Below, piece after piece: positions 18,489 to 27,233 of a stretch of 64,000 bases of DNA. Both the position numbers and the translations under genes were made by a program. Each line of letters opens with the position of its first letter. Within the stretch, counting starts at the first letter, position 1. The notes under the pieces are model-generated. The model saw only the letters and a program-made list of their open reading frames with translations, was not told the origin of the DNA and did no database searches. Source of the DNA: Bacteroidales bacterium (GTDB lineage Bacteria; Bacteroidota; Bacteroidia; Bacteroidales; UBA932); assembly GCA_022508605.1 (NCBI GenBank), contig JAFLUX010000003.1:1-64000 (forward strand), given 5' to 3'.

Positions 18489-18503
18489 GGGGCCATGGTC
18501 GGT
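18467..18503 (-). terminator. Intrinsic terminator of queA
   Basis: On the minus strand, ACCGACC (18503-18497) pairs with GGTCGGT (18479-18473), and an inner GGCC/GGCC pair closes a short loop; seven T follow (18473-18467). The structure ends just before the dprA -7 box. Confidence 0.85.
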
Positions 18504-18527
18504 GCGTATGTCGCGGGAGCCTTGCGC

Positions 18528-19577
18528 TCAGACAATCAGCAGCGCATCGCCGTAAGGCCCGAAACGGTAGTCGTTTTCGAGGGCGCTCGCGTATGCGTTC
18601 ATGACATTCTCGAAGCCTCCGAAAGCGGCTTCCATCATGAGCATGGTGGAGCCGGGCAGGTGGAAGTTGGACACGAATGCGTCCGATATCGAGAAGTCGT
18701 ACGGGGGGAAGATGAACTTGTTCGTCCACGTGTCGTTGGGCCTGATTTCCCTTGCCGTGGTGACGTATGTCTCCAGGGCGCGTATCACGGTCACGCCGAC
18801 TGCGCACACCTTGTGTCCGGCGCGCCTCGTGGCGTTGATTTCATCGGAGGCCTGGGGGCTGATAATCATGTGCTCGCTGTCCACGCGGTGCTTCGAGAGG
18901 TCTTCCACGTCTACGCTGCGGAAATGCCCTATGCCCATGTGTACGGTGATGAATGTCTTCTCAACGTCGGCGAGTATCATGCGGTTCATGAGCTCCCGGG
19001 AGAAATGCAGTCCTGCGGCCGGGGCCGACACCGCGCCTTCGTTGGCGGCGAATATGGTCTGGAAGTTCTCCGCGTCCTCGGCGTCCGGGGTCTCCTTGAC
19101 CCACTCCGGCACGGGGGTCTGTCCGAGGGCGAACAGCGATTCCTTGAACTCCTCGTAAGGGCCGTCGTACAGGAAGCGCAGGGTCCTTCCGCGGGAGGTC
19201 GTGTTGTCTATGACTTCCGCCACCATGCTCTCGTCTTCGCCGAAATACAGCTTGTTGCCTATTCGTATCTTCCTTGCCGGTTCGACTATCACGTCCCACA
19301 GGCGCTGCTCCTTGTTGAGCTCGCGGAGCAGGAACACCATGATGTCGGCCCCTGTCTTTTCCTTCTTGCCGAAAAGTTTGGCGGGAAACACCTTTGTGTC
19401 GTTGAAGACGAACCTGTCGCCCTTGCCGAAATAGTCGAGTATGTCTTTGAAAAGCTTGTGTTCGATTTCGCCGCTGTCCTTGTGGAGCACCATCATCTTG
19501 CATTCGTCCCTCCACCGGGAAGGCTCCCTGGCGATTCTCTCCTGCGGGAGATCGAAATTGAATTGGGAAAGTTTCAT
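18528..19577 (-). CDS. queA: S-adenosylmethionine:tRNA ribosyltransferase-isomerase
   Basis: 349 residues, normal length. Motifs: FNDTKVFPAKLFG, APAAGLHFSREL, HMGIGHFRSV and FHLPGSTMLMMEAAFGG. QueA forms epoxyqueuosine from preQ1-tRNA in queuosine biosynthesis. ATG 19577 has a plausible TATTTTTG -7 box at 19638-19631 upstream. A strong terminator follows at 18467-18503. Confidence 0.95.
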   Translation of the reverse strand: MKLSQFNFDLPQERIAREPSRWRDECKMMVLHKDSGEIEHKLFKDILDYFGKGDRFVFNDTKVFPAKLFGKKEKTGADIMVFLLRELNKEQRLWDVIVEPARKIRIGNKLYFGEDESMVAEVIDNTTSRGRTLRFLYDGPYEEFKESLFALGQTPVPEWVKETPDAEDAENFQTIFAANEGAVSAPAAGLHFSRELMNRMILADVEKTFITVHMGIGHFRSVDVEDLSKHRVDSEHMIISPQASDEINATRRAGHKVCAVGVTVIRALETYVTTAREIRPNDTWTNKFIFPPYDFSISDAFVSNFHLPGSTMLMMEAAFGGFENVMNAYASALENDYRFGPYGDALLIV

Positions 19578-19630
19578 TTAGTTCCGTTATATGATACTCG
19601 TTATATACGGACGCCGGATGGAAAAAGTTT

Positions 19631-19638
19631 CAAAAATA
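19631..19638 (-). promoter_or_regulatory. Probable -7 box of queA
   Basis: TATTTTTG on the minus strand fits TAnnTTTG. No clear TTTG -33 box is present at the right distance, so this is tentative. The leader would be about 47 bases. Confidence 0.35.
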
Positions 19639-19648
19639 TTGCGGCGGC

Positions 19649-20260
19649 TCAGACTTTCGCCTCGCGGAACACTTCGAGTATGGAGGGATATGTGTTCTTC
19701 AGATAGGGCGGCAGGCTCGATTTGGCCACCCATGCGGCCTTGCTGATGTCCTCCTCCTTTTGCGGCGTGAGGTCTACGGGGTCCGTGTACAGCATGTCGT
19801 ACCACCAGGTGTGCTTCAGGAACCATGTGCCTTCGCGCAGGTAGCAGTGGTCGGTGACGCAGATGAGGGAGCGCAGTTCGAGAGCTTCCACCCCCGTCTC
19901 CTCGCACACTTCGCGCAGCGCCGTGACGCTTATGTCCTCGCCCGCCTCCTGATGCCCTTTGGGCAGGTCCCACAATCCGTTGCGGCTGATCAGCAGGTAG
20001 TCTCCGCGCCGGTTGGAGACCAGCCCGCCTGCGGCGTTCAGCTCCCGGAACTCGGCGCACAGGCGTCCGTACGTTTTTTCCGTGTCTTCCGTGGGGATGT
20101 ATATGCGGCTGAGGGATTCCGATGCCCTGAACATTGCGACCAGCGTATGTATGTCTATCCGCTCGCCTATGTGGAACTCTATGGAATTGGGGTCCGAAAG
20201 TGCCTGGTCCGAAGGCTCGCAGATGATGATGCAGCGCTTCTCGAAATATATTTTATGCAT
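19649..20260 (-). CDS. NUDIX hydrolase
   Basis: 203 residues. ATG 20260 (MHKIYFEKRC) follows a -7 box at 20298-20291. The NUDIX box G-x5-E-x7-REVCEETGV is complete (around residues 124-146). It hydrolyses a nucleoside diphosphate linked to another group; the substrate cannot be read from sequence. It shares a 54-bp divergent intergenic region with the SRPBCC gene. Confidence 0.9.
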   Translation of the reverse strand: MHKIYFEKRCIIICEPSDQALSDPNSIEFHIGERIDIHTLVAMFRASESLSRIYIPTEDTEKTYGRLCAEFRELNAAGGLVSNRRGDYLLISRNGLWDLPKGHQEAGEDISVTALREVCEETGVEALELRSLICVTDHCYLREGTWFLKHTWWYDMLYTDPVDLTPQKEEDISKAAWVAKSSLPPYLKNTYPSILEVFREAKV

Positions 20261-20271
20261 CGAAATTTTTG

Positions 20272-20279
20272 TATATTTG
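20272..20279 (+). promoter_or_regulatory. -7 box of the SRPBCC-methylase-TPR-sulfatase unit
   Basis: TATATTTG matches TAnnTTTG. The -33 position holds only a T-rich sequence, with no good TTTG. The leader to ATG 20315 would be about 30 bases. It faces the NUDIX promoter box at 20291-20298. Confidence 0.5.
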
Positions 20280-20290
20280 TCAACGGTTTG

Positions 20291-20298
20291 CAAATTTA
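20291..20298 (-). promoter_or_regulatory. -7 box of the NUDIX gene
   Basis: TAAATTTG on the minus strand matches TAnnTTTG and lies 12 bases from the opposite -7 box at 20272-20279. The -33 region has no clear TTTG. The leader to ATG 20260 is about 25 bases. Confidence 0.5.
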
Positions 20299-20314
20299 AT
20301 AAAAAAAGAACGAC

Positions 20315-20746
20315 ATGGCTGCACATTACGAAAGCAAGCACGGTACGGTGGCCATTCCGGCGGAGCAGCTGTACATGAGCTTTACTGACCTGAGCATGCT
20401 CGTGCATGCGCTGCCCCAGCAGTACAGGGATGCCGTGACGGCGGACTACGACAGTCTGAAGGCTACCGTGCAAGGGTTTACGATAAGCGTGAAGGTCGCG
20501 GAGAGGGTGCCTTACAGGCTGATACGCATAGAAGATGACGAAGCGCCGTTCCACTTCGGGGTGACGCTGCATTTCGACCCCGTGCCGGAGGGTACGGACT
20601 TCAGCATAGAGGTGGATGCCGAGCTGAACTTCATGATGAAGGCGATGCTGGGCGGCCGCATAAAGGAGGGACTGGACAAGGCCGTAGACGGTCTTGTGGC
20701 GGTGTCCCAGGGAAAGAACCCACAGTTCCCCTCGGACCTTGGCTGA
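20315..20746 (+). CDS. SRPBCC (START-like) family protein
   Basis: 143 residues. It has the alpha-beta pattern of the Bet_v1/START-like superfamily (ESKHGTVAIPAEQLYMSFTD at the start; VTLHFDPVPEGTDFSIEVDAEL and a C-terminal helix MMKAMLGGRIKEGLDKAVDG in two parts). Similar proteins in Bacteroidales are annotated as SRPBCC or polyketide cyclase/dehydrase; a small-molecule or lipid binding role is only a family inference. Its stop overlaps the probable TTG start of the methylase gene by 8 bases. Confidence 0.75.
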   Translation: MAAHYESKHGTVAIPAEQLYMSFTDLSMLVHALPQQYRDAVTADYDSLKATVQGFTISVKVAERVPYRLIRIEDDEAPFHFGVTLHFDPVPEGTDFSIEVDAELNFMMKAMLGGRIKEGLDKAVDGLVAVSQGKNPQFPSDLG

Positions 20747-21881
20747 GAGCGTCTCCATACGCCTCAATCCTTTCAAGGGCAGCGACGGGCCGGCAGGAGA
20801 GACGGTACCGTGGAACCGCCACGGACGCATGCTGGACGGGCGCCCCTCGTTCATCACCGATCCGCTCCTGCATGCCGGATGCTATTACGTGCAGGATTCT
20901 TCGGCCATGTTTCCGGGGCATATCTTCCGCAGGGAGCTGAGCCGTATGGGCAATCCGTCCGGACTGAGGGTCCTGGATTTGTGTGCGGCGCCCGGGGGCA
21001 AGACCACGGATCTTGCGACTTCGCTCCGGGAGGCCTGCGGAGACGACTTCATGCTCGTGTCGAACGAGGTCATGAAGGCGCGCGCCAGGGTGCTGTGCGA
21101 CAACGTGGCCCTGTGGGGAGACCCGTCCGTGTGCGTTACGGGCGTGGATCCGGCGGTGATAGGCCGCCTGCTTCCGGACTATTTCGACATAATACTCGCC
21201 GATGTCCCGTGCAGCGGGGAGGGCATGTTCAGGAAAGACCCGCGGGCCGAGAGCGAATGGAGCCCGAAGCTCGTGGAGCTGTGCGCGGCCCGGCAGAAGC
21301 GGATTCTGGCGGACGTGTGGCCTGCACTGCGCGGCGCCGGCGTGCTGATTTATTCCACCTGCACTTATGAAGACGCCGAGAACGATGCCAATCTCCTCTG
21401 GGCGGCAAGGGAACTGGGCGGGGAAGTGCTTCCCGCCGAAGACGCTTTTTCCGACTGGGGCGTGAAGGTGACATCCTGCGGCAACATCCTCAAGGCAGGG
21501 GAAGTCCCCGGAGAAGGGCAGTGGGTCGGGGCGCTGGTAAAGGCGGCGGGAGGCGGCTCCCGCAGGCGCGGCGGCGACCTGTCGGCTCTCAGGCCACTGA
21601 GACCGGGCATACCCGGTCCGCAGCGCAAGGGAAAGGACATGGTGCCCCACCCGGATATGGCGCTTGGCATATTTTTCGACAAGGATTCTTATCCGTGTGC
21701 GGAAGTGGACTTGCAGACAGCCCTCCGTTTCCTGCACCGCGATACGATAGTGCTGCCGGACGCCCCTGCCGGCTACAATGTCATATGTTACAGGGGGCAT
21801 CCCCTCGGCTTCGTGAAGAACTTGGGCGCACGATGCAACAATCTGCACCCTCAGGGGAGAAGAATATTGAAGGATATATGA
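20739..21881 (+). CDS. RNA cytosine-C5 methyltransferase (RsmF/NOL1-NOP2-Sun family), short N-terminus
   Basis: About 380 residues from TTG 20739 (an upstream TTG at 20694 would add 15 doubtful residues). SAM-binding LDLCAAPGGKTTDLA, then motif IV DVPCSGEGMFRK and motif VI STCTYEDAEND carry the two catalytic cysteines. The C-terminal part (RRILKDI end, with YNVICYRGHPLGFVKNLG) is a PUA-like/RsmF C-terminal domain. It methylates C5 of a cytosine in rRNA or tRNA. Family members usually have about 25-30 more residues before SIRLNPFK, which are missing here. Overlap of TTGGCTGA with the SRPBCC stop suggests coupled translation. The stop overlaps the TPR gene as ATGA. Confidence 0.85.
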   Translation: MAESVSIRLNPFKGSDGPAGETVPWNRHGRMLDGRPSFITDPLLHAGCYYVQDSSAMFPGHIFRRELSRMGNPSGLRVLDLCAAPGGKTTDLATSLREACGDDFMLVSNEVMKARARVLCDNVALWGDPSVCVTGVDPAVIGRLLPDYFDIILADVPCSGEGMFRKDPRAESEWSPKLVELCAARQKRILADVWPALRGAGVLIYSTCTYEDAENDANLLWAARELGGEVLPAEDAFSDWGVKVTSCGNILKAGEVPGEGQWVGALVKAAGGGSRRRGGDLSALRPLRPGIPGPQRKGKDMVPHPDMALGIFFDKDSYPCAEVDLQTALRFLHRDTIVLPDAPAGYNVICYRGHPLGFVKNLGARCNNLHPQGRRILKDI

Positions 21882-22810
21882 AGAAAACAGCTATTGTCGC
21901 CGCCGCAGCCATGCTGCTGAGCGTCGCAGCGGCCTCGCAGGACGGCCAGGATGCTTTCAGGACGCGCTATGGGCGGCAGGTGCGTATGGTGGGCGCTGCT
22001 GGCGTGGGTGTGGAAAGCATACTCGACAGCTGGGAGGAGGCTTTCCCGGACGACCCCGCGCTCCATGAGGGCCGCTACAAATACTGGATGGCGAAGGCGG
22101 TCACCACGGAGGTGATACCGCGGAAAGAGCGCAGGTACCTCGGAAGCGAACCCGTGTTGTCGCTTAAGGACAGCACCGGCGCAGATGTGTATTATTTCGA
22201 GGACAATGTATTTACGGACTCATTGTTTACCAAGGCCATGCTTGCCATAGACAAGGCCGTCGCTCTCGCTCCGGAAGAACTCGCCTACAGGGTGGACAGG
22301 ATTACGTCTTTCATGCTGTACGAGAAAGAGAGTCCGGAACTGACCACGAGGGAGATACTGAATCTTGCGGAGTACGACCGCAGGGTTTCCCCGCAGTGGA
22401 CATATTACGGGCAGCCTGTCGACAGGGAGGCATTTTACGCCACGCTGCAGGAGTATTGCTGGAATCTGTTCAAGACCGGCACCCCGGACTCTTACGAGGC
22501 GTTCCGCACGGTGTCGGAAGCGATGCTGAAACTCAATCCCAAAGATGCTTCCAGCCTCAACAACATGGGGTCGTACTGGTTTGTGTACAGGAAAAACGCG
22601 AGGCAGGCCCTGAAATGGTACAACAAGGTGTTCAAGGTCTCTCCGGACGACTACAACGCCGCAAAGAACTGCGTGCTGCTCGCCCGCCGGGAAAAGAACG
22701 AAAAGCTGGAGATGAAATACCTGCCCATGCTCATACGGGCCACGGATTCCGAACAGGAAAAAGCGGCCTGCCAGAGCCGTCTTGAAATGCTGGAAAAGAA
22801 GAAACGATAA
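21878..22810 (+). CDS. Tetratricopeptide-repeat protein, secreted
   Basis: 310 residues. ATG 21878 begins a signal peptide (MKKTAIVAAAAMLLSVAAAS). A TPR-like pattern follows (KAMLAIDKAVALAPEEL; MLKLNPKDASSLNNMGSYW; NARQALKWYNKVFKVSPDDYNAAKN in parts). The protein would act in the periplasm as a binding scaffold. Function is unknown. It is coupled to the methylase gene before it and followed after 19 bases by a sulfatase. Confidence 0.8.
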   Translation: MKKTAIVAAAAMLLSVAAASQDGQDAFRTRYGRQVRMVGAAGVGVESILDSWEEAFPDDPALHEGRYKYWMAKAVTTEVIPRKERRYLGSEPVLSLKDSTGADVYYFEDNVFTDSLFTKAMLAIDKAVALAPEELAYRVDRITSFMLYEKESPELTTREILNLAEYDRRVSPQWTYYGQPVDREAFYATLQEYCWNLFKTGTPDSYEAFRTVSEAMLKLNPKDASSLNNMGSYWFVYRKNARQALKWYNKVFKVSPDDYNAAKNCVLLARREKNEKLEMKYLPMLIRATDSEQEKAACQSRLEMLEKKKR

Positions 22811-22829
22811 AACCACAGTAATTTTTTTT

Positions 22830-25094
22830 ATGAAGAAAAGCAGAATTATCGGCGGCCTTGCCGCCTCCGGAGCCTTGATCGCGCCAGCGACACTCATGGC
22901 CCAACACAGTCCCATCGCTCCTTTCAACGGAAAGATAGGCAAGACGGTGGAAGACACCAAAACTGATTATCCGGCCCACAACCCCGTAGCCCGGCTGGGA
23001 GCGCCCAACGTGGTATGGATAATCCTCGACGACACGGGCTTCGGCGCAAGCTCCGCATTCGGCGGTCTGGTGGAAACCCCGACCCTCGATTATCTTGCAG
23101 ACAACGGGTTGAGGTTCAACAATTTCCATACGGCGTCCATAAGTGCCGCCACCCGCGCCTGCCTGCTTACCGGACACAACCACCATTCCGCCCACATGGG
23201 GCGTTTCAACGACGACAAATACGGAACTCCCGGCTACGATACATATCTGCCGATGGAATACGGAACCATCGCCGAGATTCTTCGCGAGAACGGATATGCG
23301 ACCTTCTGCGTGGGCAAGTACAATGTCACGCCTGTGGTGGATGGCTCCCATGCCGGTCCGTTCAACCGCTGGCCGACCGGACGCGGATTCGACCACTACT
23401 ATGGCTTCAATCCCGCTTCCGGCTCCGACGATCAGTGGCATCCGCTGATTTACCGCGACACCCAGCGCGAACCCGAGGACCCTTATGGACGCCCCGCCAT
23501 CATGCGCCTTGCCGACGAGGCCATCAACTACATAGCCGAGCAGAAGACGGCCGCTCCCGACAAGCCTTTCTTCCTGTATTTCGCTCCCGGAACGACGCAT
23601 ACGCCTTTCCATGCCAGCCAGGAATGGGTGGACATGTACAAGGGCCGCTTCGACTCCGGCTGGACGGAATATTCTAAGAAGACCCTCGAAAATCAGATTC
23701 GCATGGGCGTGGTGCCAGAGGGCACTCAGCTCGCCATCACCAACGTGGACGTCGAGGACTGGGACTCCCTGCCTGCTGATGAGCGCCGCCTGTATGCCCG
23801 CCAGATGGAGGCATTCGCAGGATACCTGTCGCAGACCGACCATGAAATCGGCCGAATAGTGGATTTCCTGCGCGGCGTGGACCAGCTCGACAACACCATT
23901 ATCATGGTGGTGCTCGGAGACAACGGAGCGTCCGGAGAAGGATACCGCACGGGAGGCCGAGAACTCAGCCCCAAGCAGGAGAAAGAGTACATCAAGGCCG
24001 AACTTGCAAAGTACGACCACTACGGCGACGACCGCACCTGGCCTTTCTATCCTACCGGATGGGCGCAGGCCTGCAACACCCCGTTCCGTTACTATAAGAA
24101 GTGGGCCGACTTCGAAGGCGGCACCCGTGACGGACTCATCGTTTTCCACCCTGCCGGCAATCTGCAGGAGGGCGCAATACGCACCCAGTACGCCCATGTC
24201 ACCGACGTGCTTCCCACTACGGTCGAACTTACGGGCACGAACATTCCCAAGGTTATCAACGGTTACAAGCAGGCCCCGGTGGAGGGCATCAGCTTCGCTT
24301 ATGCGGTAAAGTCTCCCGACAACAACGTGGAGGATCGCAAGACCGTGCAGTATTATGAGCTGAACTCCTCCTACGCCCTCTACAAGGACGGCTGGAAAGT
24401 GCAGTTCCCCAACGGCAGCGTCAACAAGCAGCGCGACTTCTTCCCCGATACCGAAGTGCACCTCTACAATCTCAAGGAGGACTTCAACGAATCTACCGAC
24501 CTCGCCTCGCTGTATCCCAAGAAGGTGAAGCAGATGCTCAAGGAATTCGACAAGCTCGCGAAGAAGTACAATGTCTATCCTCTCAAGAACGGAAAGGTTG
24601 CCGATCCGACATATCCCAAAACCACCCGTACCCACTACGACATCCTCATCGGTGCCCGCAGCTGGGTTGAGTATCCCTATTTCGACGGCTCGGACGGCAA
24701 GCCCTACACCGTGCAGGTGTTCATCGACGAGGGAGGCCCCGCATGCAACGGTGTGCTCATATCCCAGACGGAGTGGGCCATCTACGTGCTGGACGGCACC
24801 CCGGTATATGCCACTTCCGGCGGACAGAAGCTCGTGTCGGACAAGAAGCTCCCGGAAGGCTCCAGCGTAGTGAAGGCGGTGGCAGCGCACAAGGACAAGA
24901 AGACGGTCATAAGCCTCTATGTGAACGATGAGGCGGCCGGTTCGATTGCCCTGTCCTCGAAGCGTAACATCCCCGGAAAAATCAATGCCATCAATGTGGG
25001 CCGTCAGTGGGGTGTTCCGGTAAATGCCGACTATGTCTCACCCTTCCTGTTCAGCGGCTCCATCAGAAAGGCCACGATAGACGTGGAGCGTTAG
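22830..25094 (+). CDS. Ser-type arylsulfatase (large AtsA/PAS-like), secreted
   Basis: 754 residues, similar to the large ~750-residue arylsulfatases. Signal peptide MKKSRIIGGLAASGALIAPA then TLMAQ. The metal site IILDD (D67/D68) is present. The signature S105-A-A-T-R109-ACLLTG corresponds to C/S-x-P/A-x-R with Ser at the catalytic position; Ser must be converted to formylglycine by an anaerobic sulfatase-maturating enzyme. That enzyme is not in the window. A GHNHHSAHMG segment is also typical. Substrate is unknown. Its end overlaps a convergent permease gene by 4 bases. Confidence 0.9.
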   Translation: MKKSRIIGGLAASGALIAPATLMAQHSPIAPFNGKIGKTVEDTKTDYPAHNPVARLGAPNVVWIILDDTGFGASSAFGGLVETPTLDYLADNGLRFNNFHTASISAATRACLLTGHNHHSAHMGRFNDDKYGTPGYDTYLPMEYGTIAEILRENGYATFCVGKYNVTPVVDGSHAGPFNRWPTGRGFDHYYGFNPASGSDDQWHPLIYRDTQREPEDPYGRPAIMRLADEAINYIAEQKTAAPDKPFFLYFAPGTTHTPFHASQEWVDMYKGRFDSGWTEYSKKTLENQIRMGVVPEGTQLAITNVDVEDWDSLPADERRLYARQMEAFAGYLSQTDHEIGRIVDFLRGVDQLDNTIIMVVLGDNGASGEGYRTGGRELSPKQEKEYIKAELAKYDHYGDDRTWPFYPTGWAQACNTPFRYYKKWADFEGGTRDGLIVFHPAGNLQEGAIRTQYAHVTDVLPTTVELTGTNIPKVINGYKQAPVEGISFAYAVKSPDNNVEDRKTVQYYELNSSYALYKDGWKVQFPNGSVNKQRDFFPDTEVHLYNLKEDFNESTDLASLYPKKVKQMLKEFDKLAKKYNVYPLKNGKVADPTYPKTTRTHYDILIGARSWVEYPYFDGSDGKPYTVQVFIDEGGPACNGVLISQTEWAIYVLDGTPVYATSGGQKLVSDKKLPEGSSVVKAVAAHKDKKTVISLYVNDEAAGSIALSSKRNIPGKINAINVGRQWGVPVNADYVSPFLFSGSIRKATIDVER

Positions 25095-26224
25095 CGTACG
25101 CGCACGCTCCGCGCCGGGTCGATGCGGGAGATGAACAGCGACGGGATGAGGAGAAGCAGCATGATGGCGGCGAATGCCACTGCATCGACCAAGAGGATGA
25201 GAGCGACGTCTATGTGCACAGGCACGAAAGACACGAAATAATTGGCCGGATTGAGCCTTAGAAAATGCGTACTGCCCTGCAAGATACAAAACAGCAGGGC
25301 AGTTGCGTTTCCGGCCGCCATGCCGAGCAGGACCATCCTTGCGGCGACCCTCAGGAATACTCCGGCTATCCCCCTGTCCGTCATGCCCATGCTTTTCAGC
25401 ATGCCTATGGTGGATATGTGGCGGAAAAGCAGGATGAGCAGGCCGGAAATCATGTTGAATCCAGCCACTATCGTCATCAGCAGAAGTATGGCCGACACGT
25501 TGAAGTCGGTCAGGTCGAGCCAGTCGAAAAGCTGCGGATAACGCTCCCGCACGGTCTTTACCCGGAGCATGGCGCCGTCTTCATCGAGCGTGGAGAACCT
25601 CACTTCCTCGGCCTTGTACCAGAGCTGGGGAAGGTCTCTGAACCGCGGTTCGAGCCTTAGCTCCAGCGCACTTGCCTCATCTTCGGACCATCCGCACACT
25701 CTCTGCAGGTCGGATATGGGCACCTGTATCACCATGGACTCGTTGCCGTCGCTTATGCTTTCATAGACGGAGGCCACCTTGAAGCGCCTGGCCTTGAGCT
25801 TGTCGTCCACGAACCAGGTGGTCATGAGGTCGCCTTCGGCAAGATGCATGCGGGAGGCAAGCGTCGAGGGTATGCGCGCCTGCAAAGAAGAGGAGTCGGC
25901 TGCCGGCACGCCTTTCACGAGAACGCCGCACAGGTCGCCGTCGCCCTGTATTATGGCCGGTTTCCAGATTACCGGACTTACGGAAACGACCCCTTTTACG
26001 GATTCTATGGCACCCAGGCATTCCGGCCTTGCGTCCATGGGCTCCTCGCCGGAGTCTATCAGCATGTCTCCGGAAAGCTCCGAGAGGGCCTCGCGTATTT
26101 CATGGCGGAATCCGGAAGATATGGCCGTGGAGATTATCATCACGAAGAACGACACAGCCACCGCCACGGCGGCCAGCCTCCCTTTGAAGCGCAGCTTTCC
26201 TGCTATGAAGCGGCCTGCATTCAT
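25091..26224 (-). CDS. FtsX/LolE-type ABC transporter permease
   Basis: 377 residues. One N-terminal membrane segment (LAAVAVAVSFFVMIISTAISSGFRHEI), a large periplasmic domain (residues about 45-240), then three segments (IYLLMTIVAGFNMISGLLILL-like, GMAAGNATALLFC, VALILLVDAVAFAAIMLLLL). This MacB/FtsX-like architecture matches LolE/LolC permeases, which release lipoproteins from the inner membrane. No ATPase lies next to it. It is the last gene of a six-gene envelope operon and overlaps the MltF-like gene by ATGA. Confidence 0.88.
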   Translation of the reverse strand: MNAGRFIAGKLRFKGRLAAVAVAVSFFVMIISTAISSGFRHEIREALSELSGDMLIDSGEEPMDARPECLGAIESVKGVVSVSPVIWKPAIIQGDGDLCGVLVKGVPAADSSSLQARIPSTLASRMHLAEGDLMTTWFVDDKLKARRFKVASVYESISDGNESMVIQVPISDLQRVCGWSEDEASALELRLEPRFRDLPQLWYKAEEVRFSTLDEDGAMLRVKTVRERYPQLFDWLDLTDFNVSAILLLMTIVAGFNMISGLLILLFRHISTIGMLKSMGMTDRGIAGVFLRVAARMVLLGMAAGNATALLFCILQGSTHFLRLNPANYFVSFVPVHIDVALILLVDAVAFAAIMLLLLIPSLFISRIDPARSVRVR

Positions 26225-27231
26225 GGGCAGATATGTCTGTAGCGTTTGTGGAATGCGCCCACCTGCCGCACGAAGGCTATGGTCTCCTGCCCGTTGAAAG
26301 TGCCGTAGTGTACCGCTTCAAGCGCGGCGACCGAGTCTTTCTGCAGATCCGGAATCACGGCCGCGACATTTTCCCATATGGATATGTCCGTGCCGATGTG
26401 GCTGGCATACGACAGGCAGTCTCCTATCCTTCCGACCCCGGCATTGTAGGCCGCGAGGGCGAATTTCCTGCGTTCTGCGGGGTCGCGTGAAATGCCTTTG
26501 TAGCGCTCTTCGAGCACCTGGAGCAGCCTGACCCCTGCCATGATGTTCTCCTCCGGGTCGAAAGTGTCGGTGCAGCCGTATCTTTCGGCAGTGGAGGGGA
26601 GCAGCTGCATGAGCCCCCTGGCGCCGGCCGGTGAGACCGCCTCCACGCGGAATCTGGATTCCTGATATATCAGGGCGGCAAGCAGCTTCCAGTCCCACCC
26701 GAGAGTGTCGGCCCAGGCCTTAAGCAGAGAGTCATAGGGGCTGATGAAATCGGCGCTTACCCGGGTCATGGGGTTGTAGATGTCCAGAAACGGCTGGCGT
26801 ATGATTGCATAGTTCGGATTTTTGGCATATTTTCCGAACCAGTTGCCGGCCTGTTCGGCGGTGCTGCTGTCCGAAGCCCTGAATACCCAGATGCCGCAGC
26901 TGTCGGCGCTTAACCATGTAAGGCTGCTGTCTGTGGGGAGCGAGGCGCGATGGGGGAGGGCGACGATGTCGAGGCTGCCGCTGCGCAGCGAATCGAGGGC
27001 GCGTCCGGCATGCCTGCACAGGCGTATTTTGGTCTCACGTCCCTCGTCTCCGGCGAAACGCCTGAGCATTTCGCGGTTGTATCCAGGCAGGAGCGAGAGC
27101 CCGCTGAAACTCCCCTCGGTGCACACCGCGCAGCGCAGCGGCTGGACCTGTGGCCCCGGCTGCCTGCTGCATGAAAACAGCAGGACCAGCAGCGAGAGCG
27201 CTGCAAAACAGGTTCCGGGGAGTCGTTTCAT
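26221..27231 (-). CDS. MltF-like lytic transglycosylase lipoprotein
   Basis: 336 residues from ATG 27231. Lipobox VLLFSC gives an N-terminal Cys (MKRLPGTCFAALSLLVLLFS-C). A substrate-binding-like region precedes the catalytic SLT domain: the Glu is in YQESRFRVEAVSPAGARGLMQ (split YQESRF and SPAGARGLMQLLP), with NAGVGRIGDCL downstream. It cleaves peptidoglycan glycan strands. The N-terminal domain is shorter than in E. coli MltF. It lies 2 bases from the porin gene. Confidence 0.87.
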   Translation of the reverse strand: MKRLPGTCFAALSLLVLLFSCSRQPGPQVQPLRCAVCTEGSFSGLSLLPGYNREMLRRFAGDEGRETKIRLCRHAGRALDSLRSGSLDIVALPHRASLPTDSSLTWLSADSCGIWVFRASDSSTAEQAGNWFGKYAKNPNYAIIRQPFLDIYNPMTRVSADFISPYDSLLKAWADTLGWDWKLLAALIYQESRFRVEAVSPAGARGLMQLLPSTAERYGCTDTFDPEENIMAGVRLLQVLEERYKGISRDPAERRKFALAAYNAGVGRIGDCLSYASHIGTDISIWENVAAVIPDLQKDSVAALEAVHYGTFNGQETIAFVRQVGAFHKRYRHICP

Positions 27232-27233
27232 GC

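Noticed and set aside
22731-24890. 719-residue minus-strand ORF opposite the sulfatase
   Set aside because: Shadow ORF; the plus-strand sulfatase has signal peptide and full active site.
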